Shown one piece after another: positions 36,769 to 46,703 of a stretch of DNA of 64,000 nt (position 1 is the stretch's first letter; every line of letters starts with the position of its first letter). The stretch is from Rhabditoides inermis (Eukaryota > Nematoda > Chromadorea > Rhabditida > Rhabditidae). Both the position numbers and the translations under genes were made by a program. The notes under the pieces were generated by a model that worked only from the letters and a program-made list of their open reading frames with translations, was not told the DNA's origin and made no database searches. The stretch spans positions 1,094,501-1,158,500 of the forward strand of contig CAWZYM010000272.1 in assembly GCA_963966185.1 (NCBI GenBank), given 5' to 3'.

Positions 36769-39700
36769 CATGTTCTTCCTTTCAGGACGACCTGGGCTGT
36801 GTGATGGCGCTGTGCGCGTACAAGGTGAACCTGAACGCGCGCGACTCGCACGGCAACACGCCCCTCCACGTGGCAGTGTCGGTGGGTGATAGAAGGAAAG
36901 GAGGGAGGGAGGACGGTGTACTCAGTCTGACTGTCTGACAACACATAGTCGCTTTTGCAATGGAATCGAAGACAGCTGACAGTTACGCTATTCGTAATAC
37001 TAGTTTTGCTTGCAGAAGAAGAACGTGGACATGGCGCGCGTGCTGCTGTGTCTGGGCGCGGAGGCGAACGCGTCGAACAACCACGAGGAGACGCCGCGCC
37101 ACCTGGCCGCCAAGTTCAAGGACAGGTGTGGGCAGGGAGAGGGGGATGCTGGCGTTTGAAAGTAGGGTATTTATCGTCCGGCGCCTCATGAGACACGAGG
37201 TGCGGTTTGTGTTTTGGGTAGGCTGGTGTGCCAAGGGTGTTGCATTGCAGCGAGGTCAGACTCGAGTATGTATCAAAAACCGCTGTATGATACAAAAAGA
37301 CGCATTCTGAGGGTCTTTTGCCAGCAAACGTGTGACGTCTACTTTTCAGCGAGCGCGGCCGGGAGCTGGTGCGCTCTCTGGTGATCTGCGGTGCGCGGTC
37401 GTGCTCGGCGAGCAAGCGCGGCTGCACCGTCGGATGCATGCACCGCAGCAAGCTGGTCGGAGACGCGCGGCCCGGTACGCGTGTTGTTGTTGTTGTTGTT
37501 GTTGTTTACGATTCTGTTTTTGTTTTTGGTGTACAATGCTGATCTGGGTTAGTCACCGCGTTTTGGGTCTATTCCAATTAGTGACTGAAGCTGAAAGAGA
37601 GAGAAGTGAACAAGACGTTGCCCGTTTCAGCGCTGTCGAGTCAGTCTGCGGCAGTGACGATGCATTGTGTGGGGTCGAATGACCGGCTGAGCGAGCGGTC
37701 GGGCACGCCGGGTGGTGGAGGAAACGACAAGGACAGCAGGGACGGCGACTCGCGCCACTCGAGCCACGCTCGACTCGCCGCCTCCGGAAAGCTCTCTAAC
37801 GTTGCCAGCTCTGGTGCGTGCAAATGTCTCATAGCGAAACATGGTGTTGTACGGATTGGCTGGCCGGAAAGCTAGCACTGGTTTATGCACTAGAACCGAT
37901 TGATTTTGATAGTGCTGTATGGATTGTGGATTTTGCTATGCATTGGTTGATCGCTCGGTGACTTACGATTATTTCGTCGTTCAGAGTGTCTGCCGGAGGA
38001 GGATCAGCTGCAGCGGGAGCAGCTGCCGCCGGGTGCGCCCACTGCGCCCTACGAGTTCACACTGGACGCGGACGACGGCGAGCCGGACGCGGCCTACTGC
38101 GAAGACGAGCCCGTCAGGAGCTGGCCGCAGAAGGTGAGCGGGAGAGGGGGAAGAACAAGTCTTGGTAGCTTGATAAGATGAGACCAGGTTTCATTAGATT
38201 CATTAGCGATGATTGTGCGGCAACGAGCGCGAGCGTCTTATTGTGTGTCCTGATTGGCTGGTGTTGAGATGGCGATCGCTCGTGTGCTGGGCGAGCTGCG
38301 TGCGATGGCGGAGCGCGCAGAGAGGGGCGAGGACAAGGGCACGCCGCTCATCGCCGCCCTATCGCTCGACGGAGGAGGCATCAAGGGACTCATGCTCGTA
38401 CAGGTGCGGCGTCTTCTCTGTCTAGCTGTCTAACAGTCTATCTTGACTTTATCTTTATCTCCTTTTTTTTGATCGGTCGATTTTTGTTCATTGGCGCAGT
38501 AAGGAGAAGCCTGTCCTCCTGGCGTTCTTCCTGCTCATCTGCATTAGTAGTAGACAGGAGTGTGTAGACGTGTGTTCTGTTGCAGCTGCTGATCTGCCTG
38601 CAGCGCTACCTGCCCGAGCCGGTCGTGTCGTACTTTGACTGGATCGCCGGCACCAGCACCGGCACCTTTGTCGCCGCCAACCTGGTTCTGAGTGAGTGGG
38701 GGAGGGGAGAAAGGGATAGTACTTCATTTACGGTTAGGGATCTCTGACCTGGTTCTGAGTGAGTAGAAAAGGAAGGGAGTTTGGGTCGGGCGAGGGGGGG
38801 GGGTGATAAAAAGTGTCACCGTGGAGCATGATGTCGATTGCAGACCGCTCGCTTCGCGAAGCGCAGCAGCTCTATCTGCGATTCAAGGACAAGATCTTTA
38901 CCGGGTGGGTTGCTGAAACAATTGATGAACAAGGTAGCTTTACGAGGAAAAATCGACTTGGACGATTACAACAGAATGTGGAATGAACTCACACACAAAT
39001 GTATTCAGTAGTCCTTATGTGCAATAGGCCGGTAAGTAGAAGTGAGAAGTCTCACCTTGTTTCAAATGCGTAGTTGTCTGCTATCCGAGGATGTCAGGAG
39101 TCGGGAGTTATGATGTGTTTTTTTTATGCATTTCTGGTTCTCTGATTCTCTCTAACTCTACGTGGTTTATTTATCACTGTTGGTAGGGTATAGTTGTGTA
39201 TGTGTAGAAAGTTCAGTATTGTGAAATGTGTAGACTACGACATCTTCATCTCTAACCACCGTCCTTTTATGAAGACACTATAGTTTTATGCTCGCAATAA
39301 GTTGCGCGGAGAGTCAGCTCTCGGCAATAGCGCGCAAAACAAGAGAGACAGACGGTTATGGCACCGTATTTCGATCTGCAAGCGAGGGAGATCGAAAACT
39401 ATCGCTCTGGCGGGCTATATACAAAGTAGTATGTAAATTTATAGTTGATTTTCAACTTGAATAATATTGTCTTGCAGCTGGTCGCGTCCGTACAACACTG
39501 CGGTGCTAGAGGAGCTGATGAAGGCGACGTTCAACGAGAACATCACACTCGCCGACGTGCCCTATCCGAGGTGGGGTGGCGGGGGGTGTGGAGAGGAGTG
39601 TCGGTCCTACAAGCAGTGGTTGGTAGGAGGACCGAACAGAGTTCTGGTATCATGCCTCTTTCGAACCAGACACGCGGCGCATTTGCTAGTTTTGCGTGTA

Positions 39701-42700
39701 TGTTCATGACGCATTCATTCCGAGTATTACTGTGTGAAGCTAAACTGTTTTCGGGAGTGTCGGTTTCGCGCGCAGCTCGCATAGTCTCTTCGCCCTGTTC
39801 GCACCCGTGTCTTCTCCTCTCTGCAGGCTGTGCTTCACGACAGTGCGCGCCGACGTCTACCCGGTACAGCTGGAGCTGCAGAGGAACTACAAGCTGCCGG
39901 TGAGCGACGAGGAGAACGAGCAGCTCGGGTTCGGAGAGCCGAGGGGTGAGTGGAAAGGGAGAGGGACACTGCGTGGATTGGGAGAATTGCAAGTCTGTCG
40001 ATTGGTTCGTTCCAGCTCTCATACTCTCACGTTTTGAGCCAATTGCGTAAGCTAATGTTGCATGCCGGAATCTGGCTGATATATGTACGTTTTCGCTCTG
40101 CAGACACGATGCTGTGGCGCGCGTGTCGACGCAGCAGCGCCGCCCCCACCTACTTCTCGGCGTCCGAGGGAAAGTGAGTGGAGAGAGAGAGAGGGAGAGA
40201 GAGGGAGAGAGAGGGAGAGAGAGAGAGAGGGAGAGAGAGAAAGAGAGATCAGCGAAAGAGACGGCACGCGCAAAGATGATTAATTGAATGTTATTAAAGG
40301 TAGTGTACCCTCTGAACGCATGACTTCAAATTTGCAATTTGTGTTCTTTATTTCTTCAATCTCATTATTAGAAACATAATTGGTCAATATACTATCCCTT
40401 GAAAATATCTTTAACCTTATGCAAATACGCTTTAAACGTGAAAGAAGCATGAAAACTTCGATTTTATGAAAATTTGACAAATATGTTTAATATGGTTAAT
40501 ATACATTTTTTCCAAGTTCATTTTGATTTTTGATTGTGAATTGAACATCAAAAACAAACCACAAAACCATTAGAACGCATTTTAAGGGCGAAACAAACGA
40601 ATCACTCCGGTCAGTTAGGTGATGTAACCGCTGTTGGTGAACATAAGTTTGCGGGCAATTGTTAGAACTGCTTACATTTTCCGGTAAATGTCAAACGTTT
40701 TAATTTATTTTTATATTTTTGAAATTTTAATTTTGAAATTTCAACTATCATGTTATGGAATTATAACTAACAAATAATGAGCAATAAACTGGTAACAACA
40801 ACTCATGCAATCAGAATCAGAGGGTATACTACCTTTAAATAGTTTAATTGAATTGAGAAGAGAGCTTCAGAGGTCACGGCCCGGCCGTAGTGTCACTCAT
40901 TTGTTCACTGACCGGTGAACTCAGACGCACGCTGCGCATCAGTTCCGCGTCGCGGATGGCTCAAACAATTTAGCAAAACTTGTGGCAGCGAACGGAATCG
41001 AACCTGCGATAAACAGATCACTGGCCGCGCTCGCTAACCATTAAACCATGAGACCATGTTCGCAGCCTCTCAGAAATTGACAATGATGATGAGCTTATTT
41101 TTCTTTAACATGGGATACGCGTTACTTTTCGTCGCGTGCGTCTACCGTCACGCAAATCAGTGAACGCGCGCCGGGCCGTGGAGGTGTTGCTAGTGGTCTA
41201 TTTCTTATTTCTGCGAGAGCATTCATTGTTTTGCTTGGTTGTGGCACCGGCGTGGATAGTTTATGAGACGAGTTTGAAACGTATGTATTGAAACCTAGCA
41301 GTTGGGAAAGTTGTCTGCGTCAATCTTAGGGGGTTGGCTAGCGCAGTGGATGTGCGCGCAGCTATCAAGCGGAAGGTCCCGGGTTCAATCCTCTCGGCGG
41401 CCGATGATGTACCGCTAGTCACGGTGGAGTGACGACCACCCTCACAACTTTCGTGAGCCTCTAGTCAGAAGTCTGTGACGTCATCTGATCCAAATTCATT
41501 GCATTCATCGATGAACCCCTTGTAAGCAGCTAGCGACCTGTACTCGAGAGCCTTAGGTCAGTCCTCTTATTGGCTAGGTCGACGGTTGTATAACTTGTAA
41601 AAATCTGCTGATAAACAAACTTTTTTAATCATCAGCCTAGTTGCAACATGTTGGAGTTGTGATGAGATGTGATGTTTAGGGTTTAGCCGATGTACGGTGA
41701 GATAATAGTTTGGTTGCTCTGACGAGGAGTGTTGTTAGAGCCACACTCTGGGATCAAGACCAAATTGATAGGATATCTTAGTTAGGACCCCGGACATCGA
41801 TTTCTGATGTTAGAACTTCCTACGCGCCATATACGTTTCCAGTACGAAAACGTACAGGGCTGGTTTTTTGGTTACCTCATTCCATCTCCGGCGGTCAAAT
41901 AACGAGCCGTTGGGCCTAGTGGTTAGCGCGTCCGTCTGTCAGACCAGAGACTGGGGTTCGATTCCGCGCACGTGATTTTTTTTGTTTTGCCGGCACTTTT
42001 TGGACATTGTTGTAAAAAAATTGTTGTTGCGAAGTGCTTTGACCTGTTTGTAACCACACATGTTTATGGTCATTTTGTTATTGGCTTCAAAAATCGTTCA
42101 ACTTGTTCAACTATACTTTTTTTCTTTACACTAGATATCGTTCTGGCTGAAACGTTTAGTTTGAAAACTGCTATAACGGAGCGTGAAAACTTGCAAATTG
42201 GGTTTTCTCCATCAACTAGAAACGCAAAGTCTAGATTGTGCCGGCAAAACAAAAATCACGTGCGCGGATTCGAACCCCAGTCTCTGGTCTGACAGACTGA
42301 CGCGCTAACCATTAGGCCACAACGGCTCGTTCTTAGACCGCCAGAGATAGAATGAGGTAACGAAAAACCAGCCCTGTACGTGTTCGTATTGGAACGTATA
42401 TGGCGCGTAGGATTATCCAACACCAGAAATCGATGGATGGGGTCCTAACTAAGGTATCCTATCAATTTGGTTCGGTTCCGAGAGTGTGGATCTAACAACA
42501 CTCCTCGTGAATTGTCGTGGCATGTGTGTCAAGCGTCTCAAGGATCAACAATCCTTCACACATGTTTTCCCAATTGACGCGCGGAACATGGTGAATGTGG
42601 TGGGCACTGCAGGTACATTGACGGCGGCATGGTGTCGAACAACCCGACGCTCGACCTGCTCAGCGAGATCCACTTCTGGAACAGCACCTGCGCCTATCAG

Positions 42701-45700
42701 GTGGGTGGGTCGTGATTCGGCCAGACGAATCGCCATTGTATATGCAGCGGTATGTAGTAGGTGGTATGCAGGTAGCAGCGTTGACGAATTTCACGCTTCT
42801 GTGTATACAGTGTTTAGTGGATTACGGCGTAGTTTTCCCTTTTCATTGAACAGACAAATATTGATGTGGAACGCGTATACTGTGATAGTGATATGTATGG
42901 ACACGTGGTTTTAATGCATATCAAAATGAAACACTGCATATAATTGCGTACTGACATGTGTTTGGCAGAGTTCGGTGGGCGGCGGGGAGACGGTGGCGGC
43001 GGCAGGCGGACAGGTGCAGCTCGGGTGCGTGCTCTCCCTCGGAACGGGTGAGTGTGAGGGGGAGGGGAGGGGAGAGACAGTTTAGAAAATGAAATGTGTG
43101 AGCATAACCAGAGCATCCAGAGCACAGAGCACCAGGGCATATGAGTCATTCAAAATTCGAGCGAGAGACCTGATAACGTTTACATTAGGACAAGAAAGAA
43201 GAGTCCTGAGCTTTTGACGAGACAGATTCGTGTTTTCTGGGCGTGGGGCTATTTTCGAACTGGAGAAATGGCGTGGAGGTTATGTCAGCTTGTGCAGGTT
43301 AACACCTCTCATGCTATATGTACATGAAAATGCGATCCTGGATGAATATTTGATCTGATTTGATTTGTGTCGTAGGCGTGACGCCGGTGGCGGACGTGGA
43401 TCCGTCGCTGTTCGAGATGGCCGACGTGTTCGGCATGCTGAGAGGCATCCGCAATCTGGGAGCCATGGTGCTCGACCAGGTGAGCAGTTAGCGGTCTGTT
43501 CTCTCTGTCTCTCGCTCTCTCTCTCTATCGCTCTCTCACTCCATTTCTCCTTTTCTCTCCTTTGCCGCCTCCTTTCGGCTGTTGCAGTCCGTGACAGCGT
43601 GTGTTGTTTTCCCTTTCCCATGAGTGATGAGTGTTTCTTTTCCGGTGACGACGACGGAGGGCGCCCCCATCTCGCGCAGTCGCTCGTGGTGCCACGCGTT
43701 GGGCGTGCCGTACTTCAGAATGAACGTGCCGCTATTCAAGGTAGACACGACAAGTGAAAGAACGAAGACGTATCGCGCTCACTAGGTCAATCAAAGTAGC
43801 AAGCGCAGAATGAGGCCGAAAAATACGTTGACGCTGACGCTGGACGTTCGCGTCAAACCGTACAAACTCTCAGAGAACCCGGGCAAATTAGCGGCAAAAA
43901 ATAAAGGCTCGGCAAATTAGCAGCAAACGAATGGCAAACCACGCCCCTCGGCTAACTAACGGCAAAGTCCGAATTAGCTGCTAAATTAGCCGCTAATTCG
44001 CCGCATATCATGGCAAGCTCCGCCCACTCAGCAATATCCGCTAACTAGCGGCTAATTCGCCGCTAATTCGCCACGTGTCGGTGTTCAAAACGGCAAGCTC
44101 TGCCCATCCGAAATTCGCAGCTAATTTGCGGCTAATTTGCAGTACACTTTGCAGCTCCGCCTACACGAAAAGTTTCGAAATGAAAACAACCTTTCATATT
44201 GTTTGCCGGACTTTGGTTTTTCTGTTTTTTTTTCTTGTGTTACTTATATATGTTATGTTTATTGATTGGTGCGTTGCGATCCTGAATGAATATCGTTCAT
44301 ATTTACACATACTTATTGGGGACATGCTAGCTAGTGCAAATCGAGGCGGCGGCGCCCATGACGGCGCCCATGACGGCCACCATGACGGCCACCATGACGG
44401 CCACCATGACGGCCACCATGACGGCCACCATGACGGCGGCGGCGGCGCACTAGCTACCATGTCCCCACTGCCTTCTTATCTTTCACATGTTTACTTTTGT
44501 TTTGCATTGTTGCAGTCAAACGTGTCAATTTTTCGTGATCTAGTACATTTCAGATCACTGCAACGTCGCTGGGCGAAAGTACAAGTACACGACGTTCAAG
44601 TTTCCAGACCAAACAAGTTCAAGAAGTACAAGCAGACGATATTCAAATATCAAGAGCTAAACTAAATATTGATGTGCTCAGATTATGGTCAATAAAAATA
44701 TTTCTTATGTGCATTTTCGAAAATGTGTTGCTAATTCGCGAGAATAAATGGATTGTCTAAAGTGGGCGGGGCCTACGCCGATCAAAAAATTCCGCTAATT
44801 AGCGGCTAATTAGCGGCGAAAGTAGGGCAAACTAATAGCGAATTAGCACTAGGTAGTCGCTAACTAGCCAAAACTTTGCGGCTAATTTGCCATTATTTCG
44901 CTGCTAGTTTGCCCGGGTTCTCTGAGACTACAAAAGATAGGGGGTGCCACGGAGACTAGCGGCTGCGTGGACGCGCCTGCCCACTACTTATAGTCACCGT
45001 CTGATGGAGTTTATGTTATTGAGATTGACAGCCGGGGTCAGTGGGCGAAACGCAGTCGCCGAAAAAAAAAACTCGAGTGTTGCGCAATCTCTCTGACGTG
45101 CATCCGTTGAGCTTTTGAGTGCGCGCGCGATCTGAAGTGTGACTTAAGTTGCGGTCAGTCTCTTCGAAACACTCCCGAATGCCTCCGAAACACTTCGGAA
45201 TTGCCTTTCGAATCGCCCCCAGAACACTCCCGAATCGCCTTCGGAATACTCCCGAACACTCCCGAACACTTCGGAATGCCTTGCTATGCCTTCGAAACAC
45301 TCCCGAATGGCTTTCGAAGAGACTGACCGCACCTTAAGAAAGTTCTACAGTAGTCCGCGAACTTATTTTTCTGGAAATTTAATGTTAATGTTAATGTTAA
45401 AAGTATAACGCGGCTTTGTCACTCGAGTGCGCTCAGTCAGTGGTTTATCCTAGTTTTGTTGAAATGTTGAAGATACTTGAGTTCTTAATATCCCTTGCCA
45501 CTGCATTGGATTGATACCCGTCTGCAAATCTGTGTAGCATAGTTAGTCGTTGCATTTGGTCGACGATTATCAGTGGGGCTTATGGTAGTCGGAAATTGCG
45601 AGTACACATGCGAGTAGAGAGAGACGAGGAGAAATATAGTTCGGGGTTTTCTCCGGCGATTTCCTCTCCACGTGAGTGTAACCGTAAGCCGATGTGTAAT

Positions 45701-46703
45701 CGGTTATTAGAAGAATCAGTAGTAGAATAGGAAATGAGAACTCGTGGATTAGAGGAAGGAAGGAAGGAAGACTACTCTTGAGAGCGGGGAAATGATTGCA
45801 GAAACAAAGTACATACGAAGGCAGGCATCAACTATGCTTTACACAAGCATATAGCGAGTACCGTATGCATCCTATGCAATAGAAATGTGTTTGTTTTACT
45901 TAGTTTAGCAGATAAAAATACGCTTGTGAAAATATGAATGTTTTATCTAGTTGTACATTTGTGAATCTTTTTTACTTATCTAAATCATCCATATGGAAAA
46001 AAACGCGCAGGTGTCCTGCACACACTGTTTCTGTCCTGACAGATGTGTTCCTGTCTTCCACCGACTCACCCACTCCCTCCTTGGTTGCAGGATCTGATGC
46101 TGGACACGAACGAGGAGACGGACCTGGGTCAGATCATGTGGGACTGCGTCGTCTACGCGCACACCCACACCAAGGACTTCGAGGACCTGGCCGAGGCGAG
46201 TCTGCCATGGGACGAGAGAGGAGTATGGATGAAAAAGACTGCCTATAAAAGGGATAAGGCGAGAACACGTTTCTGTTTCCTACTTCATGGGCCTGTCTGT
46301 TGGTTTGTGAGGAGAGTTTCTAGATGATTGTGGTGAAAAAAGAAAGCTCTATTTGATTTGAGGGGTTAGAAAGAATAACAGCAAACTGCGAAGACAATGG
46401 TGATTTTCCTGGATGAAAGGTGTTTGCAGCATCACCAATCACTTTGTTTGGTTCCGTGAAAGAGACGAAATGATGAGTCATCATTTCTTGCAGCTGCTGA
46501 AGGCGATCGGAACGAACCGTCTTCGTCGGCGCACGTCGATTCGTCGGAAGAGGTGCGAGAGCAGGCGAGCGTCGGAGGAGAAGGAGCAGGAGATGGAGAG
46601 GGAACACGAGAAGGACGTGGACAGGGAGCAGCAGGAGAAGAGGGACGAGGAGGAGAGGGAGGGGAAGGAGCAGCTGGGAGGAGAGGAAGTGAGCGATGTG
46701 TAG
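25263..46703 (+). CDS. PLA2G6: Calcium-independent phospholipase A2 (PLA2G6 type), about 34 exons, about 1115 aa
   Basis: Exons: 25263-25310, 26333-26422, 26744-26814, 26972-27046, 27181-27268, 27792-27870, 30011-30080, 30303-30429, 30718-30787, 30921-30982, 31030-31097, 31287-31359, 31669-31776, 31944-32068, 32595-32684, 32996-33116, 36630-36698, 36786-36881, 37016-37125, 37350-37474, 37631-37813, 37985-38133, 38269-38403, 38586-38691, 38844-38904, 39478-39570, 39827-39945, 40104-40173, 42613-42700, 42969-43047, 43376-43479, 43660-43740, 46091-46195, 46494-46703. Residues 1-280 match the poorly conserved N-terminus; ankyrin repeats are at about 285-550 ([36 protein letters not shown]); a Ser/Gly linker is at 590-700; the patatin lipase domain starts near 700. 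The oxyanion loop DGGGIKGL, nucleophile Ser in GTSTG (about 768) and catalytic Asp in [12 protein letters not shown] (about 897) are all present. It hydrolyses sn-2 acyl chains of phospholipids without calcium. Human PLA2G6 is about 806 aa; this protein is longer, with a charged C-terminal tail. The exon 8 donor and exon 32 acceptor are the least certain. Confidence 0.88.
26823..26955. repeat. CTCA and CT microsatellites in iPLA2 intron 3
   Basis: About 13 CTCA units at 26823-26877 are followed by a CT tract at 26912-26953, occupying most of the intron between exons 3 and 4. Confidence 0.95.
28217..29519 (-). mobile_element. Degraded RTE-type non-LTR retrotransposon
   Basis: Two minus-strand segments. 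29519 to about 29140 encodes RT fingers/palm ([33 protein letters not shown]). 29060-28217 encodes the C-terminal part ([56 protein letters not shown]). The region between them is broken by about 80 unrelated bases, and the expected FADD catalytic motif is deleted, reading LTD near 29008. GGATGCTGAAC is repeated three times at 28945-28978. The 3' end runs into a TTCAAGCA-like tandem tail (28185-28215). The element lies in iPLA2 intron 6, antisense to the gene, and cannot be active. Confidence 0.87.
29632..29942 (+). mobile_element. SINE-like repeat, copy 2
   Basis: Copy of 9238-9532. The tRNA-like core is better preserved: A-box-like GCGTGGCGCAGTGAC and B box GGGGTTCGAATCTC, then an A/T-rich body and AATAAACCCCGCCC with CTTCGAGA. 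It lies in iPLA2 intron 6, beside the RTE-type fragment. Confidence 0.65.
30502..30540 (+). other. 5' fragment resembling tRNA-Glu
   Basis: GTTGTGGTCTAGTGGTTAGG followed by ATTCCCGCTT matches the 5' half of the usual eukaryotic tRNA-Glu, including the D arm. The anticodon and T-arm halves are absent, so this is a fragment. It lies in iPLA2 intron 8. Confidence 0.55.
31500..31622. mobile_element. Diverged MITE of the TTCGAAAC/TCCCGAA family
   Basis: CTCCCGAATACTTTCGAACA near the start and CTCCCGAAGAGACTGACCGC at the end match the better copies at 32715-32900 and 45148-45333. The left end is eroded. It lies in iPLA2 intron 12. Confidence 0.5.
32715..32900. mobile_element. MITE, TTCGAAAC/TCCCGAA family
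   Basis: Terminal inverted repeats GTTGCGGTCAGTCTCTTCGA and TCGAAGAGACTGACCGCACC enclose short imperfect repeats of CTCCCGAA..CTTCGGAA. There is no coding capacity. It lies in iPLA2 intron 15. A second good copy is at 45148-45333. Confidence 0.85.
33117..36497. repeat. 65-bp minisatellite, about 52 units, in iPLA2 intron 16
   Basis: Units of 65 bases (GGAGGTGAGAAGTCTCGCGT, GGGCAAGTATGGTGCCAAGT, ATGGGTGGGCGATGGTAAGG and GAAGG) begin directly at the exon 16 donor and run to about 36497. Units are over 95 percent alike by eye, with G/A and GGGC/GGTC variants and one short unit near 36270-36290. The minus strand lacks stops, giving ORFs of up to 1120 codons with the repeating phrase [20 protein letters not shown]; 65 is not a multiple of 3, so these cycle through all frames and are artefacts. 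Confidence 0.97.
36728..36766. repeat. GA microsatellite in iPLA2 intron 17
   Basis: GAGA tract that makes up about half of this 87-base intron. Confidence 0.93.
39335..39413. repeat. Dispersed repeat, copy 2
   Basis: Matches 12481-12560. TGGCACCGTATTTCGATCTG, then CAAGCGAGGGAGATCG and AACTATCGCTCTGGCG, can fold with the two GATC-containing blocks paired. It lies in iPLA2 intron 25. Function unknown. Confidence 0.6.
40174..40252. repeat. GA/GGGA microsatellite
   Basis: Begins one base after the exon 28 splice donor of iPLA2 and consists of GAGA units interrupted by GGGA. Confidence 0.93.
40294..40839. mobile_element. MITE with TTAAA-flanked GGTAGTRTACCCTCTGA ends
   Basis: The left end TTAAAGGTAGTGTACCCTCTGA is the inverse of the right end TCAGAGGGTATACTACCTTTAAA. 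The 500-base interior is AT-rich and non-coding. It is related in its end sequence to 52608-52910. It lies in iPLA2 intron 28. Confidence 0.85.
40988..41065 (-). other. tRNA-like segment, solo
   Basis: On the minus strand an A box TGGTTTAATGG with GTTAGCGAGCGC and a B box GGTTCGATTCC are well preserved, followed by the tail GCCACAAGTTTTGCTAAATT. No inverted partner lies nearby. It is in iPLA2 intron 28. Confidence 0.6.
41328..41402 (+). other. tRNA-like segment, solo
   Basis: A box TTGGCTAGCGCAGTGG and B box GGGTTCAATCC with standard spacing. The T arm pairs poorly and the acceptor stem not at all, so it is probably tRNA-derived and not a tRNA gene. Confidence 0.5.
41722..42508. mobile_element. 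Foldback element 3 with tRNA-like arms
   Basis: Arms 41722-41997 and 42236-42508 are inverted copies, starting ACGAGGAGTGTTGTTAGA, about 90 percent alike by eye. Near its inner end each holds a tRNA-like segment (41905-41974 plus; 42259-42330 minus) with A box GGGCCTAGTGG or its mutated copy, B box GGTTCGATTCC or GGTTCGAATCC, then GTTTTGCCGGCAC. The 238-base loop is AT-rich with no gene. It lies in iPLA2 intron 28; the right end is 104 bases before exon 29. Confidence 0.82.
41905..41974 (+). other. tRNA-like segment, left arm of element 3
   Basis: GCCGTTGGGCCTAGTGGTTAGCG (A box at GGGCCTAGTGG), an anticodon-arm-like TCTG...CAGA stem, and B box GGTTCGATTCC. It is the most tRNA-like of the set in layout, but the acceptor stem does not pair. 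The inverted copy is at 42259-42330. Confidence 0.65.
43322..43370 (+). repeat. Retroelement-like tail with GATTT units, copy 2
   Basis: ACATGAAAATGCGATCCTGG then ATGAATATTT and TGATCTGATTTGATTTG match 16811-16875. The tail runs into the acceptor TGTCGTAG of iPLA2 exon 31, so it supplies that exon's T-rich tract. Confidence 0.6.
43869..44926. mobile_element. Non-autonomous transposon with CTCAGAGAACCCGGGCAAA ends
   Basis: Ends CTCAGAGAACCCGGGCAAAT and GTTTGCCCGGGTTCTCTGAG form inverted repeats flanked by ACT on both sides (3-bp target duplication). Subterminal regions are packed with GCTAATTAGCGGC-type palindromic blocks in both orientations. The centre (about 44345-44450) holds a 12-bp ATGACGGCCACC tandem array; the His/Asp/Gly-rich ORF there is an artefact of that array. 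It lies in iPLA2 intron 32. Confidence 0.85.
45148..45333. mobile_element. MITE, TTCGAAAC/TCCCGAA family, TTAA-flanked
   Basis: Same family as 32715-32900: GTTGCGGTCAGTCTCTTCGA at the left and TCGAAGAGACTGACCGCACC at the right, with TTAA directly outside both ends (45144-45147 and 45334-45337), a clean 4-bp target duplication. It lies in iPLA2 intron 32. Confidence 0.9.

Noticed and set aside
41905..41974. True tRNA gene
   Set aside because: A and B boxes are good but the acceptor stem does not pair and the T stem has mismatches. The same holds for the other tRNA-like segments.
43563..43659. iPLA2 exon 32 starting at the GTTGCAG acceptor near 43587
   Set aside because: That acceptor is in phase but meets a TGA stop before the conserved [11 protein letters not shown]; the AG at 43659 is in phase and open.
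44075..44665. 196-codon ORF with His-Asp-Gly repeats
   Set aside because: Produced by a 12-bp satellite inside a non-autonomous transposon; no homologue features.
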